64,000 nucleotides of DNA, taken from contig CAWHMD010000005.1 in NCBI GenBank assembly GCA_963830385.1, positions 992,001 to 1,056,000 of the forward strand, given 5' to 3'. Each line of letters starts with the position of its first letter. The first letter of the stretch is position 1. The DNA is from Bog-532 sp963830385. Its GTDB lineage: Bacteria; Actinomycetota; Actinomycetes; Streptosporangiales; Streptosporangiaceae. Shown here piece after piece: positions 23,051 through 31,545 of this stretch. Under the pieces are notes generated by a model. The model was not told the origin of the DNA. It searched no databases and was given only the letters and a program-made list of their open reading frames with translations. The position numbers and the translations under genes are program-made.

Positions 23051-24621
23051 GCGAGCCCGAAGGGCGCGAGGCGGGCGAGCTGGCGTGGCCCGACCTGGTG
23101 GACGCGGCCACGGTGGGGCTGAACCGGCGGCCGCTGCGGCGGACCGCGCTGGCCGGACCGGCCGGGGCGTACGGTGACGCGCTGGACGGCGGCGATCCGG
23201 CGGTGACGGTGCTGGACGCGGCCGCCCTGCTGGCGGCGGCCCGGCGGGCTGGGCTGGCGGTCGCGGAGGGAGTCCAGGGGCCGGCCGCGGCGGAGCCGGA
23301 TACCGGGCCGGAGCTGTCCCGGCGCGCAGCGAGCGTGCTGCGGCGGACGATGGCGGCCGAGCCCGGCGTGCTGGCCGACCTGCTGGCCGCGGCCGGGCGG
23401 CGGGGCTACCGGGTACCCGCCCCGATGCTGCCGGACCTGCTCGACCTGGGCGTGCGGGACGCGTCGCTGCGGTCGGCGGTGGCCGGGGTGCTCGGGTCAC
23501 GGGGACGCTGGCTGGCCGGGTACCGGGCGGACTGGCAGCGGGTGGCCGCCGCCGGGGTGGGCACGGCCGGGGTGGGCACGGCCGGGATGGCCGCGGGGCC
23601 GGACGGCCCGGCCTGGGAGCCGGCGGTGTGGGAGACCGGGCGGCCGGCCGAGCGCGTCGGGTACCTGGCCCAGTTGCGGGCCCGGGACGCGGCGGCCGCC
23701 CGTGACCTGCTGGCGGCGGGCTGGGCGCGGGAGACCGGGGACGACCGGGCCGTCCTGCTGGGCATGCTGGCCGCCGGGCTGGGCCCGGACGACGAGGACT
23801 TCCTGAACGCGGCGCTGGTGGACCGCAAGGGCGCGGTGCGGGACGAGGCGGCCCGGTTGCTGAACCGGCTGCCGGGGTCGGCGTTCAGCCGTCAGGTGGC
23901 CGACCGCGCGAGGGTCGCACTCCGGCTGGAACGGCACGCGCTGCGGCGCCGGCTGATGGCTGAGCCACTGGACGAGGTGACGCTGGGCCAGGTGGTAGCG
24001 GGGCCGATGCTGGCGATGTGGGAAGAGCTTTTCGGGCTGACGCCGGAGCAGATCCTGGGGCTGCCGGTCGAGGGGGCGGCGGCCGCCGCGGTGCAGGCGG
24101 GGTGGCGAGCGGCGGCGATCCGGGAGGGCAACACGGTTTGGGCGGAGGCGTTGCTGGCCGGCGGGGCTGGCGTGCCGGCGGGGTGGCGGGATCCGGCGGA
24201 GTGGCGGCGGCCGGCCGGGTGGCCGGAGGACGCGGAGCTGGCCGCGATACTGACCCCGCAGGCCCGGACCGCCCGCGGTGTCGCCCTGCTGACCGAGGTG
24301 GCCACCGGCCGGGTCGCGCTCACCGGCGCGGCCGGGAACGCGGCCCTGACCGAGGTGGCTGGTTACCCCGGTCCGTGGCCGGACGAGCTGGCGTCCGTGC
24401 TGCTGGCGGTGCTGCGGCGGGGCCTGGCGGCTGGGCCGGGGCGCTGGTCCGGGCCGCTGCTGGCCGCGGCCGCCCGGAACCTGCCGGTGACCCGGCCGCC
24501 CGACTACGCGGCGGCGCTGACCGAGCTGGCCGACGGCAGCCCACCGATCTGGTCGGCGCCGCTGCGCCGGGCCGCCGGGGCCGTCGCGGCCCGCCGTACG
24601 TTTCTGGAGGAGATCCGTTGA
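23047..24621 (+). CDS. DUF5691-type protein of the MoxR-VWA cluster
   Basis: A 524-residue helical, HEAT-like protein without catalytic motifs. It opens with LAWPDLVDAATVGLNRRPLR and carries Leu/Ala-rich helical repeats (EDFLNAALVDRKGAVRDEAA, RLLNRLPGSAFSRQVADRAR), as expected of DUF5691 proteins. A short tandem duplication (VGTAGVGTAG) occurs near residues 172-181. The GTG start overlaps the SWIM-gene stop, and its own TGA overlaps the TTG start of the AAA+ gene. It probably acts as a scaffold or adaptor for the neighbouring AAA+ ATPase (inference from operon order). Confidence 0.72.
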   Translation: MSEPEGREAGELAWPDLVDAATVGLNRRPLRRTALAGPAGAYGDALDGGDPAVTVLDAAALLAAARRAGLAVAEGVQGPAAAEPDTGPELSRRAASVLRRTMAAEPGVLADLLAAAGRRGYRVPAPMLPDLLDLGVRDASLRSAVAGVLGSRGRWLAGYRADWQRVAAAGVGTAGVGTAGMAAGPDGPAWEPAVWETGRPAERVGYLAQLRARDAAAARDLLAAGWARETGDDRAVLLGMLAAGLGPDDEDFLNAALVDRKGAVRDEAARLLNRLPGSAFSRQVADRARVALRLERHALRRRLMAEPLDEVTLGQVVAGPMLAMWEELFGLTPEQILGLPVEGAAAAAVQAGWRAAAIREGNTVWAEALLAGGAGVPAGWRDPAEWRRPAGWPEDAELAAILTPQARTARGVALLTEVATGRVALTGAAGNAALTEVAGYPGPWPDELASVLLAVLRRGLAAGPGRWSGPLLAAAARNLPVTRPPDYAAALTELADGSPPIWSAPLRRAAGAVAARRTFLEEIR

Positions 24622-25721
24622 CCATCACCCCGGCCGCCGACGCCACCCTGCTGCGCCCGCACGCCGAGCAGGCCTACGCGCGGGAACTGGCCGCGCTGGC
24701 GGCCGCCGACGACCGGCCCCGGCCGCCCTCGTGGCGGATGTCACCGCAGGCCGTGGTCACCTACCTGCTCGGCGGCGAGCTGGCCGACGGCACCGTGATC
24801 AGCCCCAAGTACGTGGGCCCGCGGCGGCTGATCGAGGTCGCGGTGGCCACGCTGGCCACCGACCGCGCGCTGCTGCTGCTGGGCGTGCCCGGCACGGCCA
24901 AGACCTGGGTGTCGGAGCACCTCGCGGCCGCCGTCTCGGGCGACTCCACGCTGCTGGTCCAGGGCACCTCGGGCACCCCCGAGGAGGCCATCCGCTACGG
25001 CTGGAACTACGCCCGGCTGCTGGCCGAGGGACCGACCCAGGGCGCGCTGGTCCCCTCGCCGGTGATGACCGCGATGGCCAGCGGCCGGATCGCCCGGGTC
25101 GAGGAGCTGACCCGGATCCCGTCGGACGTGCAGGACGCGCTGATCACGATCCTGTCGGAGAAGACGCTGCCCGTCCCCGAGCTGGGCATCGAGGTGCAGG
25201 CGGCCCGGGGCTTCTCGGTCATCGCCACCGCCAACGACCGCGACCGGGGCGTGAACGACCTGTCCTCGGCGCTGCGGCGGCGGTTCAACACGGTCGTGCT
25301 GCCGCTGCCCGCCAGCGAGGACGACGAGGTCGGCATCGTGGCGCGCCGGGTCGCGGAGCTGGGCCGCTCGCTGGAGCTGCCGGAGCTGCCGTCCGCGCTG
25401 GAGGAGATCCGGCGGGTGGTCACGGTCTTCCGCGAGCTGCGGTCGGGGGTCACGGCGGACGGGCGGACCACGCTGAAGTCCCCGACCGGGACCATGTCCC
25501 CGGCCGAGGCGATCTCGGTGGTGACCGGCGGCATCGCGCTGGCGGCGCACTTCGGCGACGGGGTGCTGCGCCCGGCCGATGTGGCGGCCGGGATCATCGG
25601 CACCGTGATCAAGGACCCGGTCACCGACGCGACCGTATGGGGTGAGTACCTGGAGACGGTGGTGCGGGAGCGGCGCGGCTGGAGCGACTTCTACCGGGCC
25701 TGCCGGGAGGTGAGCGGGTGA
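24618..25721 (+). CDS. MoxR-family AAA+ ATPase
   Basis: A 367-residue AAA+ protein. Walker A-like LLLGVPGTAKTWVSEHL is followed by the MoxR-type helix insert, sensor 1 VIATANDRDRGVNDL and the arginine-finger segment SSALRRRFNTVVLPLP. The Walker B region reads SGRIARVEELTRIPSDVQDA, where the usual Asp-Glu is replaced by Val-Glu-Glu. Such ATPases act as hexameric chaperones that remodel targets presented by VWA partners, which here is the last gene of the operon. The TTG start at 24618 overlaps the preceding stop and is supported by GGAGGAG 6 nt upstream. Confidence 0.88.
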   Translation: MTITPAADATLLRPHAEQAYARELAALAAADDRPRPPSWRMSPQAVVTYLLGGELADGTVISPKYVGPRRLIEVAVATLATDRALLLLGVPGTAKTWVSEHLAAAVSGDSTLLVQGTSGTPEEAIRYGWNYARLLAEGPTQGALVPSPVMTAMASGRIARVEELTRIPSDVQDALITILSEKTLPVPELGIEVQAARGFSVIATANDRDRGVNDLSSALRRRFNTVVLPLPASEDDEVGIVARRVAELGRSLELPELPSALEEIRRVVTVFRELRSGVTADGRTTLKSPTGTMSPAEAISVVTGGIALAAHFGDGVLRPADVAAGIIGTVIKDPVTDATVWGEYLETVVRERRGWSDFYRACREVSG

Positions 25722-28075
25722 CGCTGGCTCCACCGGAGACCAGGGCCGCCCGGGCCCAGGCCGCGGCCGACCGGGTGGCGGTGCTCGGCATTCGGCACCA
25801 CGGGCCGGGGTCGGCCCGGTCGGTGCTGGCCGAGCTGGACCGGGTGCAGCCGTCGGTGGTGCTGATCGAGGGGCCGGCCGACGCCGGGCCGGTGCTGCCG
25901 CTGGCCACCGAACCGGGCATGGAGCCACCGGTGGCGCTGCTGGCCTACGCGCCGGACGCGCCCCGGGTGTCGGCGTTCTGGCCGTTCGCTGTCTTCTCGC
26001 CGGAGTGGCAGGCGCTGACCTGGGCCGCCCGGCACGGGGTCCCGGCCCGGTTCTGCGACCTGCCAGCCGCGGTCATGCTGGCCACGCCGCCCAGCCGGGA
26101 AGACCGGCCGCCGGGCCCCGGGGAGCCCACGGCCGGTAAGGCGGCCGAGCTGCGGGAGGATCCGCTGGCCCGGCTGGCCGCCGCGGCCGGGTACGACGAC
26201 CCGGAACGCTGGTGGGATGACCTGGTGGAGTCCCGGCTGGACGGCCAGTCGCCGTTCGCGGCGCTGACCGAGGCCATGGCCGAGCTGCGCGACGCCACCC
26301 CCGACGGGCCGGACGAGGAGGAGGAACAGCGCCGCGAGGCGCACATGCGGCAGGCGCTGCGGGCCGCGCTGAAGGAGACCGACGGCCCGGTCGCGGTGGT
26401 GTGCGGGGCCTGGCACGCTCCGGCGCTGGCCGGCCAGCTGCCGCCCGCGTCCGGGGACGCGTCGCTGCTGCGGGGCATGCGCAAGCGCCGGGTCAGCCTG
26501 GCCTGGGTGCCGTGGACGCACTCCCGGCTGGCCGCCGCGTCCGGGTACGGGGCCGGGATCACCTCCCCCGGCTGGTACCACCACCTGTTCACCACCCCCG
26601 AGCAGACCGTGCCGCGGTGGCTGGTCAAGGTGGCCGGGGTGCTGCGCGGCCACGACCTGCCGGTGTCGTCCGCGCACGTCATCGAGGCGGTCCGGCTGGC
26701 CGACGCGCTGGCCGCGCTGCGCGGGCGACCGCTGCCGGGGCTGGCCGAGGTCAGCGAGGCGACCAAGGCGGTGCTGTGCGAGGGCGACGAGGTGGCGACC
26801 ACGTTCGTCACCCACGACCTGGTGGTCGGCGAGGTGCTGGGCCAGGTGCCGGACTCGGCACCGCTGGTGCCGCTCGAGGCTGACCTGCGCGCCCAGGCCC
26901 GGACGCTGAAGCTGAAGATCAGCCCGGACGAGAAGTCGCTGGTCCTGGACCTGCGCAAGGACACCGACCGGGCCCGGTCGGTGCTGCTGCACCGGCTGAC
27001 CGCGCTCGGCGTGGGCTGGGCGCTGGCCGCGGCCGACCAGGTGCGCGGCACCGGCACGTTCCGGGAGACCTGGACGCTGTGCTGGCGCCCGGAGCTGGCC
27101 GTGGCGATCATCGACGCCGCGCTGTGGGGCACGACGGTCGGCACCGCCGCGACCGCCAAGCTCATCGACACCGCGCAGACCGCGACCACGCTGAGCACCG
27201 TCACCGCCGCGACCGAGCGCGCCCTGCTGGCCGACCTGCCGGACGCGCTCGGCCCGGCCCTGCGGGCGCTGGATGCCAAGGCCGCCGCCGACGCCGACGT
27301 CACCCACCTGATGGCGGCGCTGCCGGCCCTGGTCCGCGCGGTCCGCTACGGAGACGTGCGCGGGACCGGCAGCAACGCGCTGGCCGCGGTGGCGGACGGG
27401 CTGACGGCCCGGATCTGCGCCGGGCTCCCGGCCGCGGTGACCAGCCTGGCCGACGACGCGGCGGCCCGGATCCGGGACGCGGTCGACCAGACCCACGCCG
27501 CGCTCGAACTGCACGCCCAGCACGAGCGCGGCCAAGCCGCCCGGGACCGCTGGATCGCTGCCCTGACCGGACTGGCGGACCGGCGTGACCTGCACGGACT
27601 GCTGGCCGGGCGGGTGGTCCGGCTGCTCACCGACGCGGGTGTGCTGGCCCGGGCGGAGGCGGCCCGGCGGTTCGCGGCGCACCTGTCGGTCGGAGTGCCG
27701 GCCGCGGGCAAGGCCGCCTGGGCGGAGGGCTTCCTGGCCGGTGGGGGCCTGCTGCTGGTGCACGACCGGGACCTGCTCGCCATCCTCGACGGCTGGGTGG
27801 CCGGACTGGACGGGCAGGACTTCATGGACGTGCTGCCGCTGCTGCGGCGGACGTTCGGCGGGTTCGCGCCGGCCGAGCGGGCCAACATCGCGGGCGCGGT
27901 GCGGCAGCTGGGCGGCCGTGGTTCCGGCCCGGCCCGGGTGGAGGAGCCGGTGGACGCGGCCCGGGCGGCTCCGGTGCTGGCCACGGTGGCGGCCATCTTG
28001 CGGGCCGGCCGGGAGCGGACCGACCGGGAGCGGGTCGACCAGGGGCGGACTGACCGGGAGCGGGGGGCGCCGTGA
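25718..28075 (+). CDS. DUF5682-type protein of the MoxR-VWA cluster
   Basis: A 785-residue protein. The N-terminal 300 residues form an alpha/beta domain beginning VAVLGIRHHGPGSARSVLAE and VVLIEGPADAGPVL, with CGAWHAPAL further on; the His-rich opening and GAWH motif recall TraB/ChaN-like folds, a possible metal or hydrolase site. The C-terminal half is helical. The family corresponds to the large YehM-like proteins found between MoxR and VWA genes. GTG and stop overlap both neighbours by 4 bp. Function is unknown. Confidence 0.75.
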   Translation: MTLAPPETRAARAQAAADRVAVLGIRHHGPGSARSVLAELDRVQPSVVLIEGPADAGPVLPLATEPGMEPPVALLAYAPDAPRVSAFWPFAVFSPEWQALTWAARHGVPARFCDLPAAVMLATPPSREDRPPGPGEPTAGKAAELREDPLARLAAAAGYDDPERWWDDLVESRLDGQSPFAALTEAMAELRDATPDGPDEEEEQRREAHMRQALRAALKETDGPVAVVCGAWHAPALAGQLPPASGDASLLRGMRKRRVSLAWVPWTHSRLAAASGYGAGITSPGWYHHLFTTPEQTVPRWLVKVAGVLRGHDLPVSSAHVIEAVRLADALAALRGRPLPGLAEVSEATKAVLCEGDEVATTFVTHDLVVGEVLGQVPDSAPLVPLEADLRAQARTLKLKISPDEKSLVLDLRKDTDRARSVLLHRLTALGVGWALAAADQVRGTGTFRETWTLCWRPELAVAIIDAALWGTTVGTAATAKLIDTAQTATTLSTVTAATERALLADLPDALGPALRALDAKAAADADVTHLMAALPALVRAVRYGDVRGTGSNALAAVADGLTARICAGLPAAVTSLADDAAARIRDAVDQTHAALELHAQHERGQAARDRWIAALTGLADRRDLHGLLAGRVVRLLTDAGVLARAEAARRFAAHLSVGVPAAGKAAWAEGFLAGGGLLLVHDRDLLAILDGWVAGLDGQDFMDVLPLLRRTFGGFAPAERANIAGAVRQLGGRGSGPARVEEPVDAARAAPVLATVAAILRAGRERTDRERVDQGRTDRERGAP

Positions 28076-29268
28076 GCGACGAGGAGCGGGAAACACTGCG
28101 GCGGTGGCGGCTACTGCTGGGCGACGCCGCCGAGGGCCAGCTCGGCTCCGGCCTGAGCGAGGAAGACCGGGCGGCCGACGCGGCCCTGGCCGCCTTGTAC
28201 GAGGCCGGCCAGGGCGGCGGGATGCCGGGCGGAGGCCGGGGCCCGAGCCGGCCGGCGCCGCGTTCGGCCGGGCTGGGGGCGTCCGCGCCGGCGGTGGCCC
28301 GCTGGCTCGGCGACATCCGCAGCTACTTCCCCTCCAGCGTGGTCCAGGTCATGCAGCGGGACGCGATCGACCGGCTCAACCTGCGGCAACTGTTGCTGGA
28401 GCCGGAGCTGCTGGCCTCGATCGAGCCGGACGTGCACCTGGTCGGGACCCTGCTCAGCCTGAACAAGGTGATGCCGGAGACCACCAAGGCCACCGCCCGC
28501 GAGGTGGTGGCCCAGGTAGTGGCGGACGTGGAACGGCGGATCGCGCAGCGCACCCGGTCGGCGGTCGCGGGCGCGCTGAACCGGGCCGCCCGGTCCCGGC
28601 GGCCCAAGCTGCGGGACATCGACTGGAACCGCACGATCGGCGCGAACCTGGCCCATTACCTGCCCGAGTACCGGACCGTGGTGCCGGAACGGCTGATTGG
28701 CTACGGGCGCCGCCAGCAGGTGGTGGCCCGGGACGTGGTGCTGGCCGTCGACCAGTCCGGGTCGATGGCCTCGTCGGTGGTCTACGCGTCGGTGTTCGGC
28801 GCGGTCCTGGCCTCGATCCGGGCGCTGAACACGTCCCTGGTGGTGTTCGACACCGCGGTGGTCGACCTCACCAGCCAGCTGGCCGACCCGGTGGAGGTGC
28901 TGTTCGGCACCCAGCTCGGCGGCGGCACCGACATCAACAAGGCGATCGCCTACTGCCAGACTCTGATCGCCCGGCCCCGGGACTCGATCTTCGTGCTCGT
29001 CTCGGACCTGATCGAGGGCGGCGTCCGGGAGCAGATGCTGGCCCGGATCGCGGCCCTGACCAGCGCGGGCGTCCAGGTGGTGGTGCTGCTGGCGCTGTCC
29101 GACGACGGCGCCCCCGTGTTCGACCGGGAGAACGCGGCCGCGCTGGCGGGGCTGGGGGTGCCGGCCTTCGCCTGCACCCCCGACGAGTTCCCCGGCCTGC
29201 TGGCCGTGGCCATCGACGGCGGGGACGTCGCCGCCTGGGCCCACCGCACCGACCTGTCCCGCCGCTGA
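28072..29268 (+). CDS. VWA-domain protein, last gene of the MoxR cluster
   Basis: A 398-residue protein. Residues about 1-200 are helical with a Gly/Pro-rich linker (around 50-70). The von Willebrand A domain follows: DVVLAVDQSGSMASSVV contains the MIDAS DxSxS motif, LGGGTDINKAI supplies the MIDAS Thr, and FVLVSDLIEGG the later Asp. No signal peptide or membrane segment is seen, so it acts in the cytoplasm, presumably with the MoxR ATPase. The family matches YehP-like proteins. Its stop region is duplicated in tandem (29254-29288). Confidence 0.85.
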   Translation: MSDEERETLRRWRLLLGDAAEGQLGSGLSEEDRAADAALAALYEAGQGGGMPGGGRGPSRPAPRSAGLGASAPAVARWLGDIRSYFPSSVVQVMQRDAIDRLNLRQLLLEPELLASIEPDVHLVGTLLSLNKVMPETTKATAREVVAQVVADVERRIAQRTRSAVAGALNRAARSRRPKLRDIDWNRTIGANLAHYLPEYRTVVPERLIGYGRRQQVVARDVVLAVDQSGSMASSVVYASVFGAVLASIRALNTSLVVFDTAVVDLTSQLADPVEVLFGTQLGGGTDINKAIAYCQTLIARPRDSIFVLVSDLIEGGVREQMLARIAALTSAGVQVVVLLALSDDGAPVFDRENAAALAGLGVPAFACTPDEFPGLLAVAIDGGDVAAWAHRTDLSRR

Positions 29269-29288
29269 GGGCTGTCCCGCCGCTGAGG
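29254..29288. repeat. 17-bp tandem duplication across the VWA stop codon
   Basis: CTGTCCCGCCGCTGAGG occurs at 29254-29270 and again at 29272-29288, separated by one G. The first copy holds the last four codons and the TGA of the VWA gene. It looks like a small replication-slippage duplication. Confidence 0.8.
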
Positions 29289-29443
29289 CTTCCCTCGAGG
29301 GAGGAGTGTGGGACTCGTGTGACCTGCGGGCTGGATGGGGCGCAGCTTGCGCGCGGGTGGCCGGGCTGGGCCGTCCCGTCGCCGGCGTCCGCCAGGGGAC
29401 TATGCGCGAGGCTCTTGAGGTGTGGGGCTGGCCGAGCCCGGAC

Positions 29444-29501
29444 GAGGAAGGGCAAAGGTAACTTTGCCCTTCCTCTAGCACGCGCAAGGTTACCTTTGCC
29501 C
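29444..29501. terminator. Two mutually exclusive perfect hairpins (candidate terminator)
   Basis: A 14-bp perfect hairpin, GAGGAAGGGCAAAG (29444-29457) with loop GTAA and CTTTGCCCTTCCTC (29462-29475), overlaps a second pairing in which GGGCAAAGGTAAC (29450-29462) matches GTTACCTTTGCCC (29489-29501). Only one can form at a time. It lies in the gene-free stretch 29269-29828 between converging transcription units and shares its core with the hairpin at 29613-29652. A bidirectional terminator or a mobile palindromic repeat are both possible. Confidence 0.6.
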
Positions 29502-29612
29502 GTGTTGGGTGGCCCCGTCGGCCGCTGCCCTTCGCACCGCGGCCGCCTCACTGGCCCCTTCCGCGTGCGCTGTCCCACCAGCCTCGGATTCGAAAAGCCT
29601 GAAAGGGGGTCG

Positions 29613-29652
29613 AAGGTAACTTTGGTGCCCCTCCTGGGGGCAAAGTTACCTT
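29613..29652. repeat. Second member of the GGTAACTTTG palindromic repeat
   Basis: AAGGTAACTTTG (29613-29624) and CAAAGTTACCTT (29641-29652) form a 12-bp perfect stem; the loop region can add a GCCCC/GGGGC inner stem. The core GGTAACTTTG is shared with the hairpins at 29444-29501, so the family occurs at least twice within about 200 bp. Confidence 0.6.
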
Positions 29653-29689
29653 TCACCGCCCTAGGGCACGAGGCTGCGGCCGCCGGGGC

Positions 29690-29776
29690 TCAGGTGGCCC
29701 GGAACCCGCCGTCCACCGGCAGCGTCTGCGCGGTCATGAACGCCGACGCTTCATTGGCCAGGAGGATCGCCGTGCC
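29690..29776 (-). pseudogene. Remnant: C-terminus of a short-chain dehydrogenase/reductase
   Basis: Reading the minus strand gives 28 residues ending in a TGA at 29690-29692: they include FMTAQTLPVDGGFRAT, the typical C-terminal Q-x-L-x-V-D-G-G end of SDR oxidoreductases. Two in-frame stops (TAA 29777-29779, TGA 29780-29782) lie immediately upstream, and no SDR body follows. This is the tail of a deleted gene, so the stretch between the VWA gene and the small membrane-protein gene has undergone a past rearrangement. Confidence 0.7.
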
Positions 29777-29828
29777 TTATCAAGCGTGGCGCACCCTGGT
29801 GGTCATCGCGGCTGGCGGTGCGCAGTTT

Positions 29829-30080
29829 TCAGTGGTGGCGCGGCCGGGTCAGCCGGATGCCCAATGCGACGATGAAGCATCCGATCATCGTCCCGGCCGT
29901 GGTGCCCAAGATGGCGCTGGGGTTGAGATGCCCGCGCAGGAGCCACCCGATGATGATGACGGTCACGGTGGCCGACGCACCGACGGCACAGGCCATGATG
30001 AGGGCGTATTGCCAGGGGTGGCGCTGGTCCAGCCAGGTGTTCACGGACCGCAGGGTGCTGGTGCGTGCGGAGGGGGCCAC
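29829..30080 (-). CDS. Small two-helix membrane protein
   Basis: An 83-residue protein with two hydrophobic segments: YALIMACAVGASATVTVIII (about residues 25-44) and AILGTTAGTMIGCFIVALGI (about 55-74), with short charged ends. No family is recognised. The GTG start at 30080 directly follows a 9-bp hairpin (30080-30106) and has only a weak purine-rich site. It is encoded downstream of the LacI gene on the same strand, with 138 bp between. A longer overlapping frame is Arg/Pro/His-rich and judged non-coding. Confidence 0.5.
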   Translation of the reverse strand: MAPSARTSTLRSVNTWLDQRHPWQYALIMACAVGASATVTVIIIGWLLRGHLNPSAILGTTAGTMIGCFIVALGIRLTRPRHH

Positions 30081-30106
30081 CCGCGGCTTGTTCCCTCAGC
30101 CGCGGG
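30080..30106. repeat. 9-bp GC-rich hairpin before the small membrane protein gene
   Basis: CCCGCGGCT (30080-30088) and AGCCGCGGG (30098-30106) with a 9-nt loop form a perfect stem. It could terminate transcription coming from the LacI gene or occlude the start of the small membrane-protein gene. Confidence 0.4.
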
Positions 30107-30218
30107 AGCCATGCGTGGGGAAGGGGTCGCTTCCCGGGCGCGGCGGGTCGCACCGCGTCGGGCTGGCGGCAGCGTGACGGCTGGATCAGCCGGTTCATCC
30201 AGGCCGCCCAGCCGCTCG

Positions 30219-31316
30219 CTACCGGGTGGTGCTGCCCCGCGGCGCGGGGATCTCGCCCGACCCGCGCGGGATGAGGCTGACGGGCACGATGCGCGTCTGC
30301 ACGTCCGAGATGTCGCCGTCGATCCGGCGGAAGAGGATCTTTGCGGCCAGCGTGCCGATCCGCGCGACGTCCTGCGCGATCACGGTGACCGGCGGATCCA
30401 GGATGTCGGCCAGCGGCACGTCGTCGAAGCCGACCAGGGCCGTACGGTGCTGGACGCCACCCGTCCGCAAGGCCCGGACCGTGCCCACGGTGATCAGGTT
30501 CTGGCTGCTGAAGATGGCCGACGGGGACTCGGGCCCGCGGAGTATGCGGGCCACGGCCGCCTCGGCCGCCTCGGCGGTGTGCAGGTCGTGGACGACGAGG
30601 GACGGGTCTTCGGGCAGCCCGGCCGAGTCCAGGGTGTCGCGGTAGCCGGCGTACCGCTGCTGGGCGGTCGCGATCGAGGTGAGGTCGCCGAGAAAGGCGA
30701 TCCGCCGGTGACCGTGATCGATCAGGTGCCGGACGGCCATGATGGCGCCGTTCCGGTCGTCGGCCAGCACACTGTCGGCGGGTAGCAGCGCGGGCGGCCG
30801 GTCCACGAAGACCACGGCCACGCCCATGTCCTGCTCATCACGCAGATAGCTCTGGTCGCGTCCGGCCGGCGCGATGATCAGGCCATCGACCCGCCGCGCG
30901 ACCAGGCTGGCGGCCAGCTCGCGCTCTCGTCCCGGATCTTCGTCCAGGCTGCCGGCCAGCAGGCCCACGCCACGTTCACGGGCCACGTCCTCTACCGCGC
31001 GATAAATGGCGGAGGAGTAGGGATTGCCGACGTCCTCCAGCATGAGGCCGATCATGAACGACCGGCGGTCTCCGCGCCGGAGATTGCTGGCGGTCAGGTT
31101 GTGCCGGTAGTTGAGCTGCGCGAGGGCCCGGCGCACCCGGGCCGCCATCTCGGCATCCACCGTCGGCGCACCGTTGACGACGCGAGAGACCGTCTTCAGG
31201 CTCACGCCGGCCAGCGCCGCGACATCCCGCATCGTCGCCCGCCCGGGAGGTGCAGCCGGCGCCGCCAGGGGTGCCAACAGCGGCATCGCGGGAACGTCGC
31301 CGGGTTCTGAGGTCAT
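30219..31316 (-). CDS. LacI-family transcriptional regulator of the sugar ABC importer
   Basis: A 365-residue LacI/GalR repressor. After a 28-residue Ala/Pro-rich leader comes the helix-turn-helix (MRDVAALAGVSLKTVSRVVN) and hinge helix, then the periplasmic-binding-protein-like effector domain (FMIGLMLEDVGNPYSSAIYR, IFSSQNLITVGTVRALR, VGFDDVPLADILDPPVTVIA). ATG at 31316 has no ribosome-binding site, but TATCGT lies 6 nt upstream, so it is probably leaderless. It is divergent from the ABC importer genes and presumably represses them until the sugar binds. Confidence 0.9.
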   Translation of the reverse strand: MTSEPGDVPAMPLLAPLAAPAAPPGRATMRDVAALAGVSLKTVSRVVNGAPTVDAEMAARVRRALAQLNYRHNLTASNLRRGDRRSFMIGLMLEDVGNPYSSAIYRAVEDVARERGVGLLAGSLDEDPGRERELAASLVARRVDGLIIAPAGRDQSYLRDEQDMGVAVVFVDRPPALLPADSVLADDRNGAIMAVRHLIDHGHRRIAFLGDLTSIATAQQRYAGYRDTLDSAGLPEDPSLVVHDLHTAEAAEAAVARILRGPESPSAIFSSQNLITVGTVRALRTGGVQHRTALVGFDDVPLADILDPPVTVIAQDVARIGTLAAKILFRRIDGDISDVQTRIVPVSLIPRGSGEIPAPRGSTTR

Positions 31317-31450
31317 GAGACAACGATATCCCGTTACTTTCCGAATTTGCGGGTAGGGACCATTCGTCCCGTCAACGGTCGCTGGCTTCGTGAGCAAAAT
31401 GCCTCATCCAAGAGCATATTTGCCGCTCTGGTTACCCGTGCGCACGACTC

Positions 31451-31480
31451 TTGACACGTATGTCTAAACCTGTTTACGTA
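31451..31480 (+). promoter_or_regulatory. Promoter of the sugar ABC importer with LacI-type operator
   Basis: TTGACA (31451-31456) is a perfect -35; a -10 such as TTACGT or TACGTA follows at about 17-18 bp (31474-31480). The palindrome TAAAC-CT-GTTTA (31465-31476) sits inside the spacer, an ideal place for a LacI-family repressor, and AACGTTTACC just downstream may be a second half-site. Confidence 0.55.
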
Positions 31481-31545
31481 TGGGACAACGTTTACCCGCA
31501 CGGGTCTGAGCCTTTAACTTTCCACGTTTCGAAGGGACCTAAGCC

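Noticed and set aside
25691..28096. 801-codon minus-strand frame opposite the DUF5682 gene
   Set aside because: Arg/Gly/Gln-rich shadow of a well-supported plus-strand gene with overlapping operon partners.
28934..29656. 240-codon minus-strand frame covering the hairpin repeats
   Set aside because: It begins inside the palindromic repeats and runs antisense through the VWA gene; repeated KVTF and KGN segments come from the repeats themselves.
31441..31545. Riboswitch or attenuator in the leader of the sugar importer
   Set aside because: The leader is only about 60 nt and shows no convincing conserved secondary structure or terminator.
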